Assembly: GCA_022841465.1 (NCBI GenBank)
Contig: JALHRL010000004.1
Span: forward strand, 114,608-176,137
Origin: Bacteroidia bacterium
Lineage (GTDB): Bacteria; Bacteroidota; Bacteroidia; B-17B0; Aurantibacillaceae
Direction of reading: 5' to 3'
Length of the DNA: 61,530 bases
Shown: positions 34,261 to 43,617 of the stretch, piece after piece
How the letters are laid out: every line of letters starts with the position of its first letter
Position numbering within the stretch: the stretch's first letter is position 1
Program-made: the position numbers and the translations under genes
The notes under the pieces: model-generated
Told to the model about the DNA's origin: nothing
The model's database searches: none
What the model saw: the letters and a program-made list of their open reading frames with translations, nothing else

Positions 34261-35898
34261 TTAGTGGTTATCAAAAACTTTATTCAAGCGTTTTAATAAA
34301 AAGAAAAGCACAAAAGCCGCCAACATTAATAATGCAAAATTTAACCAAAAGTAATTGGCTTTATTATCAAATTTATCCCAGTTTTTAGCCAATACTCCGC
34401 TTAATTTGTTCCCAATAGATGTAGCTAAACTCCAGCCTCCCATCATTAAAGCCGTAAGCTTTACGGGCGATAATTTTGAAACCATAGACAATCCCATTGG
34501 GCTTAAGCACAACTCACCCACTGTTACCACGCCATAGCTAATAATTAACCACCACGGACTGGCTTTTTGCATACCATTATCTGTTGCATATACCGCAAAA
34601 ACCATTACTACAGTTGATAAAGCACTAATTAGCAAACCATAGGCAATTTTTGTTGCCGTAGTAGGCTCTTTTCCTCTTTTTCGTAATGCAGAAAAAAACA
34701 TAATTAACAATGGAGTTAAAGACACCACAAAAAACGGGTTTATAGATTGGAAAAGTTCTGTATTGTATAAATAAAGACTTTCGCCTTTTTTAGGATACCT
34801 GTCTGCATCCAAATTTTTAAAGTAAGGGGGATAATCCATGCATTTAATTACATTCCCACTTTCATCTTTAATTCTTCTGAACTGTTCATCGTATTGATCG
34901 CGTTCTTTGTTTTCGGCTTTCAATTCTTCTGTTTGCTCCATTGGCTTCATTATTTGTGCCATTTCGGTAGAAGCCTCTCTGTCTGTATAATACTCGGCGT
35001 AGGTTGTTAAAGCGGTGCCATTTTGTTTAAATACGGCCCAAAATAAAATCACTATAAAAAATATAGTGAACATTGTTTTTAAATTTGGTTTTTCGACTTC
35101 AGAAGCAGATTTATAAACGGTATAATAAAAATAAATTACAGGAATACATGCTAGAAAAAAGGCATCAGTACTATCACTCCCCATTACGTTACCCGGTATA
35201 ATCCAACCAACAATACCGGCTACAACTGCAATTCCTAATACAGATGCAAAACGCATTAACAATGGCTTATCTTCCGGCTTAGGTTCTCTGCGCACATCTA
35301 CATGTTTGTAATGTTTGTTTCCAAACCAAAAGGTAATTACTCCAATAAACATTCCTATACCGGCTGCGGTAAAAGCTCCTCCCCACCCATATTTGTTTCG
35401 CATGTACGCGGCAACAAAATTGCAAATTAAGGCGCCTGCATTTATACCCATGTAAAAAATATTGTAGCCCAAATCTTTTTTTGCTTTGTATTTTGGGTCG
35501 TTATACAAATTCCCTAATAAGGTAGATATGTTTGGTTTAAAAAATCCGTTACCAACAATCATTACAATCAAAGCAGTGTAAAAGGCCCATTTTTCGTGTA
35601 CACCCAATAAAATATACCCAATACCCATTAATGTTCCGCCAAGGGTAATAGAAAATCGGTAACCCAATTTTAAATCAGCTAACAAACCTCCCATAAAAGG
35701 AGTTAAGTACACCAAAGCAATAAAAGTTCCGTAAATATCGGCGCCGGTTGCGTTATCCCATCCCCAACCCCCATCGTCTGTTGGCTTGGTCATGTACAGC
35801 ATAAAAATGCCAATCATTAAATAGTATCCAAAACGCTCCCAGAACTCGGTAAAAACCAAATAATACAGCCCTGCCGGATATTTTCTTTCTTTTGCCAT
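34261..35898 (-). CDS. POT-family proton-dependent oligopeptide transporter
   Basis: A 545-aa inner-membrane MFS protein that imports di- and tripeptides with protons. The helix 1 motif EFWERFGYY (17-25) is the ExxERFxYY signature, and GNGFFKPNISTLLG (about 116-129) is the second POT family signature. About 14 helices are seen, with a long loop near 315-375 (AENKERDQYDEQF and PPYFKNLDADRYP). The gene stands alone; a possible promoter upstream has TATCTTTA near the start. Confidence 0.93.
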   Translation of the reverse strand: MAKERKYPAGLYYLVFTEFWERFGYYLMIGIFMLYMTKPTDDGGWGWDNATGADIYGTFIALVYLTPFMGGLLADLKLGYRFSITLGGTLMGIGYILLGVHEKWAFYTALIVMIVGNGFFKPNISTLLGNLYNDPKYKAKKDLGYNIFYMGINAGALICNFVAAYMRNKYGWGGAFTAAGIGMFIGVITFWFGNKHYKHVDVRREPKPEDKPLLMRFASVLGIAVVAGIVGWIIPGNVMGSDSTDAFFLACIPVIYFYYTVYKSASEVEKPNLKTMFTIFFIVILFWAVFKQNGTALTTYAEYYTDREASTEMAQIMKPMEQTEELKAENKERDQYDEQFRRIKDESGNVIKCMDYPPYFKNLDADRYPKKGESLYLYNTELFQSINPFFVVSLTPLLIMFFSALRKRGKEPTTATKIAYGLLISALSTVVMVFAVYATDNGMQKASPWWLIISYGVVTVGELCLSPMGLSMVSKLSPVKLTALMMGGWSLATSIGNKLSGVLAKNWDKFDNKANYFWLNFALLMLAAFVLFFLLKRLNKVFDNH

Positions 35899-36217
35899 AA
35901 TACAATTTTGTTAAAGATAAGAATCCGTTTTAATTTATGAAATAGCCACAATGCCGTCAACAAAAACGCAAATGTAAACACCAAGGTAATACCATATAAC
36001 CTTTAAAAATTTAATTATTTAACTAATGAAAAGCAGATAAATAATTACTAAACTAAAGGCTTTTAAAGAAATAAATAATTTACATTTGTAACAACTTTAA
36101 GGAATAAAAAAGAGAAGAATACACCCTAAAAACCACAAATTACTAGTATCTTTGACCTCACTTAAAACATTTATTTAAGTTGAAGTTTGGTTTTTTAAAT
36201 TAAAAACATGAATTAAT
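35899..36217. promoter_or_regulatory. Divergent promoter region, POT and MMPL genes
   Basis: This 319-base AT-rich gap has no gene. An exact TAnnTTTG match (TATCTTTG, 36147-36154) lies 64 bases before the MMPL ATG and gives the likely transcription start of that gene. The rest shows nothing distinct. Confidence 0.45.
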
Positions 36218-38569
36218 ATGTGGAGATGGTTCTCGGGCACTTTGCTAAGAAATAAACTTATTTTTACCCTGGGGGTAATTCTTTCTACTTTGTTTATGGG
36301 TTACCAGGCTTCTAAAATTGAGCTTTCATATGAATTTGCGAAAATTTTACCTGCTAACGATCCTATATTTTTAGAATACCAAGACTTTAAGAAAAAATTT
36401 GGAGAAGATGGCAACGTAATGGTGTTGGCATTTGAAGATAAAGACTTTTTTACTTTAAACAAGTTTAACGATTGGTATCATTTAAGTAAGTCTATTAAAA
36501 TAATTCCCGGTATAAAAGAAGTATTATCAGTACCTACAGCATATAATTTAAAAAGAAATGATAGTTTAAATAAATTTGATTTTGAACCTTTAATTACTAA
36601 AATTCCCAGAACTCAGGCAGATGTAGATAGTTTAAAAAACGAGTTTTTAAAATTAAGCTTTTACGAAGGTATTATATTTAAAAAAGAATCGAATGCCACT
36701 ATTATGGCAATTACCTTTAATAATGCCAGTTTAAATTCAAAACGAAGGTTAGAGCTGGTTAAAGAAATTAAAGTATTAACAGAAGGCTTTGCCACCAAGC
36801 ATGATGTTAATATGCATTATTCGGGTATGCCTTATATCCGTTCGCAAATGATGGAAAAAATTTCGCACGAAATGATTTTGTTTTTAATTCTTGCGATAAT
36901 AATTACCGGTGTTATTTTGTGGTTGTTTTTCAGATCAGCACTAAATGTGTTTTTCTCCTTAATAATTGTAGCCATTGGCGTTATTTGGTCGCTTGGTGTT
37001 TTACAACTATTCGGCTATAAAATTACAGTACTCACAGGCTTGGTTGCTCCTTTAATTTTGGTAATTGGAATTCCTAATTGCATTTTTTTAATTAATAAAT
37101 ATCAAAGCGAATTCATTATTCATAAAAACAGGGTTAAAGCATTATCAAGAATGATTGAAACCATTGGTGTAAGTTTATTTTTAGCCAACATTACCACTTC
37201 TATTGGGTTTGCTGTTTTGTATTTCACCAACAGTTCTATGTTGGTAGAATTTGGTGTTGTAGCCGCAATAAGCGTAATGGCAACTTACTTTATTACCTTA
37301 ATTTTAGTGCCGGTAATTTTATTTTTACTTCCTCTACCTAAGGCAAAACATACCAAGCATTTAGAAGGGAAACGCATTAATAAAATGCTGGCTACGGTTG
37401 ATAAACTGGTACACAACAACAGAAAGGCAATTTATTTAACTACAATAATAGTAACATTACTCGGTATTGCAGGCATGTTTAAAATAAGTTTTATAGGGTA
37501 TGTAGTAGATGATTTTCCGGAAAAAGATCCTATTTATACCGATTTGCATTATTTTGAAAAAACATTTAATGGTGTTTTACCTTTTGAAATTTCTGTTGAC
37601 ACAAAAAAAGAAAACGGATTATTTGCTGAAAATGCCAAAGCACTTTACAAAATAAAAGCAATGCAAGCTTTGTTTGCAGAGTATAAAGAGTTTTCTAAAC
37701 CATTATCTATAGTTGAAGCAATTAAATTTTCATACCAAGCTTATAAAGGTGGTAATCCCAAATTTTACAGAGTGCCAACCATTACCGATTTAAAAACTCT
37801 TTCAGAATATTCCGGTTCGTTAAATGGGCAAAACAACCGTTTGAAAAATTTTATTGACACAACAAAAAGCTATACACGTATAAGTTATCAGATGGCCGAT
37901 GTGGGATCGCAACGAATTAAAGAATTAATGAATGAAATTAAACCACGAGTAGATTCTATTTTACCGCCGCAAGATTATAAGGTGAGTTATACCGGTTTTA
38001 GTTTGGTTTTCTTAAAGAGTAACGATTACCTTTTATACAATTTATTGGAAAGTTTAATTATTGAAATAATTTTAATTGCCGTTGTAGGAATGTTTTTATT
38101 TCGTGCAGTTAGCATTATTCTACTTTCTAAACTTCCTTGTTTAATTCCATTAGTTATTACAGCGGGGGTAATGGGCTTTTTAGATATCCGTTTTAAACCT
38201 TCCACCATTTTAATTTTTAGTATAGCCTTTGGCATATCCTCCGATGGCACCATTTATTTTTTAACCAAATACCGTCAAGAATTAAAAAAACGAGCCGGAA
38301 ACGCAGCGGAGGCAATTTCTGCAGCTATAAAAGACACAGGTTTAAGCATGATTTACACTTCTGTTATTTTATTTTTTGGATTCTCTATTTTTTCAGTTTC
38401 AAGTTTTGGCGGTACTGCGGCTTTAGGAGTATTAATTTCTTTAACCTTATTAATGTCGCTTTTTACAAACTTAATTTTATTGCCTGCCATACTTCTTACA
38501 CTTGCCACAAAAAAGCAAAACAAAGAACTTATGAAAGCATCTATAATTGAGTTGGGAGATGAAGAATAA
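36218..38569 (+). CDS. MMPL/RND-superfamily transporter
   Basis: A 783-aa inner-membrane protein with 12 predicted helices in two halves: one helix, a large periplasmic loop of about 200 residues, then a block of five helices, repeated twice. The first block includes LWLFFRSALNVFFSLIIVAIGVIWSLG near 235, and the second includes FSIAFGISSDGTIYFLTKYRQEL near 665-690, where Asp in the helix is the usual proton-relay position. It belongs to the patched/MMPL-like branch that moves lipids or hydrophobic compounds rather than the AcrB branch. No partner adaptor or channel gene lies nearby. The substrate is unknown. Confidence 0.88.
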   Translation: MWRWFSGTLLRNKLIFTLGVILSTLFMGYQASKIELSYEFAKILPANDPIFLEYQDFKKKFGEDGNVMVLAFEDKDFFTLNKFNDWYHLSKSIKIIPGIKEVLSVPTAYNLKRNDSLNKFDFEPLITKIPRTQADVDSLKNEFLKLSFYEGIIFKKESNATIMAITFNNASLNSKRRLELVKEIKVLTEGFATKHDVNMHYSGMPYIRSQMMEKISHEMILFLILAIIITGVILWLFFRSALNVFFSLIIVAIGVIWSLGVLQLFGYKITVLTGLVAPLILVIGIPNCIFLINKYQSEFIIHKNRVKALSRMIETIGVSLFLANITTSIGFAVLYFTNSSMLVEFGVVAAISVMATYFITLILVPVILFLLPLPKAKHTKHLEGKRINKMLATVDKLVHNNRKAIYLTTIIVTLLGIAGMFKISFIGYVVDDFPEKDPIYTDLHYFEKTFNGVLPFEISVDTKKENGLFAENAKALYKIKAMQALFAEYKEFSKPLSIVEAIKFSYQAYKGGNPKFYRVPTITDLKTLSEYSGSLNGQNNRLKNFIDTTKSYTRISYQMADVGSQRIKELMNEIKPRVDSILPPQDYKVSYTGFSLVFLKSNDYLLYNLLESLIIEIILIAVVGMFLFRAVSIILLSKLPCLIPLVITAGVMGFLDIRFKPSTILIFSIAFGISSDGTIYFLTKYRQELKKRAGNAAEAISAAIKDTGLSMIYTSVILFFGFSIFSVSSFGGTAALGVLISLTLLMSLFTNLILLPAILLTLATKKQNKELMKASIIELGDEE

Positions 38570-38654
38570 AAAATCATCTATTATAATTCCTTAATTAGAA
38601 ACTTACGCCAGCTTTCACTAAAGGTTATTAGAACAGAAAACTCCTCCGATATTT

Positions 38655-38811
38655 CACTAAAGGGCTTTTCTGCTTTAGTGGATAATTACTATCTAAAATG
38701 ACTCTTAATTTAAAACTCCTGAAGTAGAAATTCGTAACCTCATTTCACTTCAGGCCACTAAAGCGAAAAGCCTCTCCGAAAAATATCGGAAAGGCTTTTC
38801 TGCTTTAGTGG
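38655..38811. repeat. Cluster of inverted repeats next to a tRNA remnant
   Basis: Three overlapping hairpins lie here. CACTAAAG/CTTTAGTG is at 38655-38680. CCTGAAGT (38718-38725) pairs with ACTTCAGG (38747-38754). A strong hairpin has CCACTAAAGC at 38755 pairing with GCTTTAGTGG ending at 38811, with GAAAAGCC/GGCTTTTC and CCGA/TCGG inside. The 19-base word GGCTTTTCTGCTTTAGTGG occurs twice, at 38663-38681 and 38793-38811. This lies in the gene-free gap 38570-39054. Confidence 0.75.
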
Positions 38812-38833
38812 TGGTACCTCCAGGAATCGAACC
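38809..38833 (-). other. 3' end of a tRNA gene, probable attachment-site remnant
   Basis: Read on the minus strand, these 25 bases give a T-loop GGTTCGATTCC, a T-stem arm CCTGG, an acceptor arm AGGTACC, a discriminator A and CCA. The 5' side of the T-stem is degenerate, and no D-arm or anticodon arm can be found in the following 100 bases. It is therefore not a working tRNA. It is what a tRNA-3'-end attachment site left by an integrating element would look like. Confidence 0.7.
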
Positions 38834-39054
38834 ATAGGCTTTAAATAGCTGATTTTCTACATCTTATGATAAACAAAACTCATCAGGTGAAACAAAACTG
38901 AAACACTATTTCAATTTATTAAAAGAAATTAACCATTAACGAAAACTTAGCAATTTAGACAAAAATTAATCGATTTAATGTGAATTTGAAAATTGATTTA
39001 CGCCATTTCATTCACGCAATTATAACTTTCAAGATAGTTTAATACTACCTTCGT

Positions 39055-39237
39055 TTATTCCTTCTTTTCACTTTTATCTTCAACTTCAGAAACACTCTCC
39101 AATACCGCATCAATATCTTTACGAGATGATAAAATTATTTCTTCTAACAGTGCATAATTATTATTGTCATGCAATACATTATTCACTTCTTGCAACATAG
39201 CTATAAATTTTAGCTCCATTTCACTTTTAATTTCCAC
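39055..39237 (-). CDS. Small acidic protein of unknown function
   Basis: A 60-aa product, mostly helical and acidic, ending EVEDKSEKKE. The start is GTG at 39237, overlapping the DUF3606 gene by 11 bases, or ATG at 39219, leaving a 7-base gap. I do not recognise it. Close coupling with a recognisable small gene supports it being real. Confidence 0.45.
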   Translation of the reverse strand: MEIKSEMELKFIAMLQEVNNVLHDNNNYALLEEIILSSRKDIDAVLESVSEVEDKSEKKE

Positions 39238-39412
39238 TTGTTTTGTTTCTTTTATCAGAACTTTTTCTATTCAATTCCAAAATTAATTGAACTGATTTTG
39301 CCTTATTACCAATTTTATAAACTGCATCAATCAAATCTTGTTTTTTGCAGTTAAAAATAAGACACCATTTTTCAATACTTTTATCATCTTCAATATTTAT
39401 ATAACCACTCAT
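39227..39412 (-). CDS. DUF3606-like small protein
   Basis: A 61-aa protein with the pattern INIEDDKSIEKWCLIFNCKKQDLIDAVYKIG (about 5-35), which fits DUF3606, a small helical family with an acidic start, a central KWxxxF segment and a VxxVG turn. Its function is unknown. It diverges from the two-component module; the shared upstream region has palindromic repeats (39466-39526). Confidence 0.65.
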   Translation of the reverse strand: MSGYINIEDDKSIEKWCLIFNCKKQDLIDAVYKIGNKAKSVQLILELNRKSSDKRNKTSGN

Positions 39413-39465
39413 AATTTTAATATTTTGTTGCTAACTAAATTACACCACCCTGCATAGCTGAATCA

Positions 39466-39530
39466 AGAGTAGAAACACTCTATTTTTTTAGCGTATTTCT
39501 ACTTTTAAAAAGAGTATAAATACTCTTTTT
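39466..39530. promoter_or_regulatory. Pair of 16-base palindromes upstream of the two-component module
   Basis: AGAGTAGAAACACTCT (39466-39481) and AGAGTATAAATACTCT (39511-39526) are two copies of one dyad, 45 bases apart from start to start. Each is followed by a T-tract. A second pair lies at 42223-42259, past the response regulator. They are candidate operators for it or for an unseen regulator. Confidence 0.6.
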
Positions 39531-39657
39531 TTGGAGTTAATAAGTTAGCTATATCGTTGATTATCAAGGTTACTAAAATATCTAAAAAAATCATATCTTG
39601 TGAAATGTTAAATAAAAAAAATAGCTTAGCACAATATAAATCCTTAAAAAAACAACC

Positions 39658-39972
39658 ATGAAATTTGACCCAAATGCAGGCAGTTTAATTCCATTAGAAG
39701 AAGCTGCGGAAATGACCAGAACTTATCGAGATTTGAATCCCGATGACACCATTGCTCATTATTTTTCGAGAGAAATTATTGATGAGCTTTTGCGTGATAA
39801 TAGTTTAGTAGGAATAAGAATGTATTATGGCCTCGACCCCAACAACGAAAAAGCAAAAGAACTAATTTTAGTTGGCGTTGATCGTGATGGAAATGATGTT
39901 ACAAGTAAGGTGGCGGATAAAGGAACTAAATGTCCTATTGTTTGTAGCAATGCTAACGAACTTAATTCATAG
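39658..39972 (+). CDS. Small conserved protein of a two-component module
   Basis: A 104-aa soluble protein beginning MKFDPNAGSLIPLEEAAEMTR, with a central IRMYYGLDPNNEKAKELILVGVDRDGNDV-type segment (about 56-84) and a closing CPIVCS with two cysteines. I recall many such proteins in Bacteroidota, usually unnamed, but no established function. Its stop is directly followed by the TTG start of the membrane protein, so it is the first gene of a four-gene operon. It may be the signal-sensing or output partner of the kinase. Confidence 0.7.
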   Translation: MKFDPNAGSLIPLEEAAEMTRTYRDLNPDDTIAHYFSREIIDELLRDNSLVGIRMYYGLDPNNEKAKELILVGVDRDGNDVTSKVADKGTKCPIVCSNANELNS

Positions 39973-40614
39973 TTGACATATATTCAGATAATTAGTTATT
40001 GTTCAACGGCAAGCACCCTAATACCATTGGGTGTTTTGCTTTTTTATTTTAAAGAGCTTAATAAACCACTAAAAATTCTAACTACTCTTTTGCTAGTTAG
40101 TTTGATTTGTGACATTATCAATTTAGTTATTGCAATTAAACATCTCAATAACACCCCAATATTCACTTTATATACATATTTAGAGGGTTTAATTTTAATT
40201 TTCTTTTATTACAACGTTTTCGAAAAACAAATACTTAAAAAAATCTCATTAATTCTTTTAATACCATTAACTTTCGCTTTATTAATTGGCACATTATATA
40301 CTAAAAACATTTTCATTGTTAACACAATTAATAACGTAACAGAAATTATAATTTTAATAGCACTTTCACTTCTCTTTTTCTACAATTTATTGAAAGACTT
40401 AATTATCTTAAACTTGTATTCCTATTATCTTTTTTGGATCAATTCTGGAATATTAATAATTTCATCGCTAAGTTTATTCTTTTTTCTTTTTGAACAGAAA
40501 ATTGAAGGTAACTTGTCATTAGCCTACCTCTGGCTTATTTTTTATTTCGTTAATATCATTTTTAGATTACTTTTACTAATAGGAATATGCAAGTATATAA
40601 AACAGAAGACATAG
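39973..40614 (+). CDS. Seven-helix membrane protein, probable sensor partner of the kinase
   Basis: A 213-aa integral membrane protein with about seven hydrophobic helices and short loops. The start is TTG with no gap after the preceding gene. It has no recognised domain. The histidine kinase gene begins within its last 28 bases, and that kinase has only one membrane helix and no sensor domain, so this protein may supply the sensing part. That role is inferred from position. Confidence 0.65.
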   Translation: MTYIQIISYCSTASTLIPLGVLLFYFKELNKPLKILTTLLLVSLICDIINLVIAIKHLNNTPIFTLYTYLEGLILIFFYYNVFEKQILKKISLILLIPLTFALLIGTLYTKNIFIVNTINNVTEIIILIALSLLFFYNLLKDLIILNLYSYYLFWINSGILIISSLSLFFFLFEQKIEGNLSLAYLWLIFYFVNIIFRLLLLIGICKYIKQKT

Positions 40615-41390
40615 CAATAGTTATATTTATTGGTACTGGTGCTTTTGCTTTGGTTATTATTGCACTCTTTCTTTTTATTAGACTTTATCAAACTCGAATG
40701 CGCGATAAAGAAAATCAACTTTTACAATTAGAAAGTGATAGTAGATTGAAGTTGCTAAAAAGCGTAATGGAGGCGGAAGAAAAGCAAAAAGAAATTATCT
40801 CAAAAAACTTACACGATGAAATTGGCACAGCTCTTACCGTTTTAAAAATGAATATTAATAATTTAGGTGATGAATTAACTCCATCTAATTCAACAGAAAT
40901 AGAATTATTAAATAATAGTATTGATAATGTGATAAGCGATATTAGAGCAGTTTATCGCGATTTGATTCCCCGCGAATTGAGTATATTTGGATTAAACAAA
41001 GCGCTCACGCAATTCTGCAACACTTCTAGTGAGACTACTAAATTGAAATTAACTTTAGAAAGTTATTACAATGCCTTTTTTAAAAACCAAACAAACGAAT
41101 TAATTTATTTTAGGCTTTTTAAAGAAGTACTTAATAATATCATGAAGCACTCGAAAGCCACAATTATTGATTGTAAAATACAACAAAATGGAAATGTTTT
41201 AACAACAACCTATTTATACAACGGAAAAGGTACAAGCAATTCGGAAATAGAAGATATTAAAAAAAACACAACCGGCATTGGCTTAAGCAGTATTGATAGT
41301 AGATTAATGGTTTTAAATGGGCACATTAATTACACAACAATTCCACAAGGTAATTTAATTAAAATAACAATACACAACAATGGCCTCTGA
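40587..41390 (+). CDS. Sensor histidine kinase (NarL-type, HisKA_3)
   Basis: A 267-aa kinase. One membrane helix (about 8-30) is followed by a short coiled coil. The dimerisation/phosphoacceptor motif SKNLHDEIGTALTVLK is near 71-86, with the phosphate-accepting His in LHDEIG. The ATP-binding domain has FKEVLNNIMKHSKAT (N-box, about 177-191) and a G-box TGIGLSSIDSRL near 228-239. No input domain is present. It overlaps the membrane protein upstream and the response regulator downstream, so all are translationally coupled. Confidence 0.9.
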   Translation: MQVYKTEDIAIVIFIGTGAFALVIIALFLFIRLYQTRMRDKENQLLQLESDSRLKLLKSVMEAEEKQKEIISKNLHDEIGTALTVLKMNINNLGDELTPSNSTEIELLNNSIDNVISDIRAVYRDLIPRELSIFGLNKALTQFCNTSSETTKLKLTLESYYNAFFKNQTNELIYFRLFKEVLNNIMKHSKATIIDCKIQQNGNVLTTTYLYNGKGTSNSEIEDIKKNTTGIGLSSIDSRLMVLNGHINYTTIPQGNLIKITIHNNGL

Positions 41391-42063
41391 TTATATTATA
41401 AAGGTAGCAATTGCCGAAGACCATGATTTGGTTCGCGAGGGAATTAAAAAACTAATTGAAAAAAATAAACGATTAAAAGTTATTGTTACGTCGGGTAACG
41501 GAGCTGAACTCTTAAACAGTTTGATTATATCGCCTGTAGATGTTGTTATTTGTGATATTGATATGCCGATTATGAATGGTAAAGAGGCCTTAATTGAAAT
41601 TATAAGATTACATAAAAACACGAAAGTAATTATGCTTAGCATGTATTTTCAGGATTCGTATGTGGAAGAATTTACAGTTTTGGGAGCTAAGGGATTTTTA
41701 CCAAAAAACATAACCAGTAAAATTTTAAATGATGCCATTTTAATGGTGCACGAAAAAGGGCATTACTTTCATGAAGAAACATCTAAATTACTTTTGGCAC
41801 GTTTAATGCAAGAAAAAAAATTAGTTCCAATTGTACAGGCATTTGATTTATCTGAACAGGAAAAAAGTGTGTTAAAATTAATTTGTGAAGAAAAAAACTC
41901 AGGCGAAATTGCAGAAGTACTTTGCTTAAGTAAACGTACCATTGAAAACATACGTGCTAATTTATTAGATAAAACCAATAGTAAAAATTTAGCCGGCCTT
42001 GTTATATATGCTTTGCGCCATAAAATTGTTGATATTTCTAATTTTGAAAAAAAGAAATTTTAA
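41380..42063 (+). CDS. NarL/FixJ-family response regulator
   Basis: A 227-aa DNA-binding regulator. The receiver domain (about 6-125) has AEDHDLVREGI, the phospho-acceptor Asp in VVICDIDMPIMNGKE (about 54-68), and Lys in FLPKNI. The LuxR-type HTH (about 155-215) has LSEQEKSVLKLICEEKNSGEIAEVLCLSKRTIENIRANL in type. It is the cognate partner of the kinase with which it overlaps by 11 bases. The palindromes on both sides of the operon (39466-39526, 42223-42259) are plausible targets. Confidence 0.92.
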   Translation: MASDYIIKVAIAEDHDLVREGIKKLIEKNKRLKVIVTSGNGAELLNSLIISPVDVVICDIDMPIMNGKEALIEIIRLHKNTKVIMLSMYFQDSYVEEFTVLGAKGFLPKNITSKILNDAILMVHEKGHYFHEETSKLLLARLMQEKKLVPIVQAFDLSEQEKSVLKLICEEKNSGEIAEVLCLSKRTIENIRANLLDKTNSKNLAGLVIYALRHKIVDISNFEKKKF

Positions 42064-42581
42064 CTCCTCTCTATAATACGTTATTGATTTTTATTATCTG
42101 TTATGCTAATCAATAATAATCCTTGCACACTAAAGAAAATCACTTCCTTACAATAATTATTTATTGCTAAAACCAAGATGCTTTTAAATTTATCTTTATT
42201 GCTAAACAAGAAGCACAAATAAAGAGTATTTATACTCCATTTTAGAGTATAAATACTCTATTTTTTGGGTTAATAAAGTTATTATTATACTGATCGTCAA
42301 TAGAACTAAAAAAACTAAAGAAATGGCTATTATTGAAATATTAAAATAAAAAAAAGAGATTTATTAATAATTAAGGTATCAAAAAATGTTCAATTTGGAA
42401 TAACCAAATAATATTTAGAATAAATGAGTTTTACATAAGTTAATTGATAATAAAAATGAAAAACATAAGTAAGCTATAAAATTTAATCTAAATGCCGCTT
42501 CTAATTCAAATTCCAAAAAATCAATAAAATAAAATAAAACCAAAAGGAACCAATGATTCAAAATTAAAATATATTATCAAA
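42064..42581. promoter_or_regulatory. Gene-free region with a second pair of palindromes
   Basis: AGAGTATTTATACTCC (42223-42238) and AGAGTATAAATACTCT (42244-42259) form a pair 21 bases apart. The next 55 bases resemble those after the pair at 39511 (T-tract, GG, GTTAATAA, GTTA, then ACTAAAA), so the two regions look like copies of one promoter. Here only a tiny open frame (from 42323, eight codons) follows. Nothing else is recognised before the next gene at 42582. Confidence 0.55.
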
Positions 42582-43598
42582 ATGGAAGATAAGAATACCG
42601 TAGAACAAGAAATTGCAATACTTGTAAAACAACGTGATACTCTCAAAAGTGAAATTGAAGCTTACAAAAGCGACATTAATATAGCTACAGAAGGTAAACC
42701 AACTTTAAATGAACTAATGACATCTCGACTTTCGAATATGGAGTTAGCAATTATAACTATTTCGGATAATATTGATAAAATCAACGCATTTCATAACGAA
42801 CTACTCATTCCAAAAGAGGGGCAATCAAAATCACAACTTGAATTTTTTAATGAAACATTAGATAAAATTTCTACTGACAAAACAAAATCAGAAACAGAAT
42901 TAAAAGCTATTGAAAGTTTTAAAACAGAAGTATTTGGCGATTCTGAAAAAAACATCATTGGACAAAAACAACGGATTGATATACTCGAAGAAGAAATTAA
43001 AAAGAATAAAAAGACTTGGGAAGAAAACGCAGAAACGCTATTTAAAAAAATTGAAGGGCTTTTACCTGGGGCTACAGCTTCTGGATTGGCAAAAGCATAT
43101 CAAGATCAAAGAGTTTCTTATAACAAGCCGTATTGGTTGTGGGCAACCGTTTTCGTTCTAACCATGTGTGGAACAATTTTATTTGCAGTTTGCAATATAC
43201 ATGATGCTAGCTCTGTTGAAGATGCATTTATGAAAATAATTTCAAGACTTCCATTTTTCATACCTGCATTTTGGCTTGCGATTTTCGCAAGTAAACAACA
43301 AAGTCAAAATAAGAGGTTACAGCAAGAATATGCATACAAAGAAGCATTAACAAAGTCCTATGAGGCAGACAAAAGGGAAATTGAAAAACTACCTGCTTCG
43401 CCCGAAAAAGATAAACTTTCAACAAAACTATTAGAAACAATGATTGATGCTGCAAATTATAATCCAAGTGAAACATTAGGCAGTAAAACACACAATGATG
43501 AACCACCAAGCATATTTGAATTGTTTAAAATAAATTTACTAAAAAAATTAACTAACGGCGAATTATTAAAACAAACTTTAAACTCAACAAAATCATAA
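42582..43598 (+). CDS. Coiled-coil membrane protein of unknown function, partner of the amidohydrolase
   Basis: A 338-aa protein. Residues 1-165 are almost all charged helix with heptad-like spacing (coiled coil). A short conserved-looking segment GLLPGATASGLAKAYQDQR (about 158-176) follows. Two membrane helices come next (about 183-204 WLWATVFVLTMCGTILFAV and 220-238 LPFFIPAFWLAIFA), then another helical cytoplasmic tail with Pro-rich ends. I do not know a named family. The amidohydrolase gene starts 19 bases after it, so the two form an operon inside a defence-rich island. Confidence 0.7.
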   Translation: MEDKNTVEQEIAILVKQRDTLKSEIEAYKSDINIATEGKPTLNELMTSRLSNMELAIITISDNIDKINAFHNELLIPKEGQSKSQLEFFNETLDKISTDKTKSETELKAIESFKTEVFGDSEKNIIGQKQRIDILEEEIKKNKKTWEENAETLFKKIEGLLPGATASGLAKAYQDQRVSYNKPYWLWATVFVLTMCGTILFAVCNIHDASSVEDAFMKIISRLPFFIPAFWLAIFASKQQSQNKRLQQEYAYKEALTKSYEADKREIEKLPASPEKDKLSTKLLETMIDAANYNPSETLGSKTHNDEPPSIFELFKINLLKKLTNGELLKQTLNSTKS

Positions 43599-43617
43599 TA
43601 GTAAATTGAAGAACAAT

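Noticed and set aside
38785-38890. A complete tRNA gene on the minus strand
   Set aside because: Only the T-loop, acceptor arm and CCA are present; there is no anticodon or D-arm and the 5' side of the T-stem is mismatched.
39466-42259. A CRISPR array formed by the repeated palindromes
   Set aside because: Only four copies in two pairs, unequal spacing, no regular spacers and no cas genes in the window.
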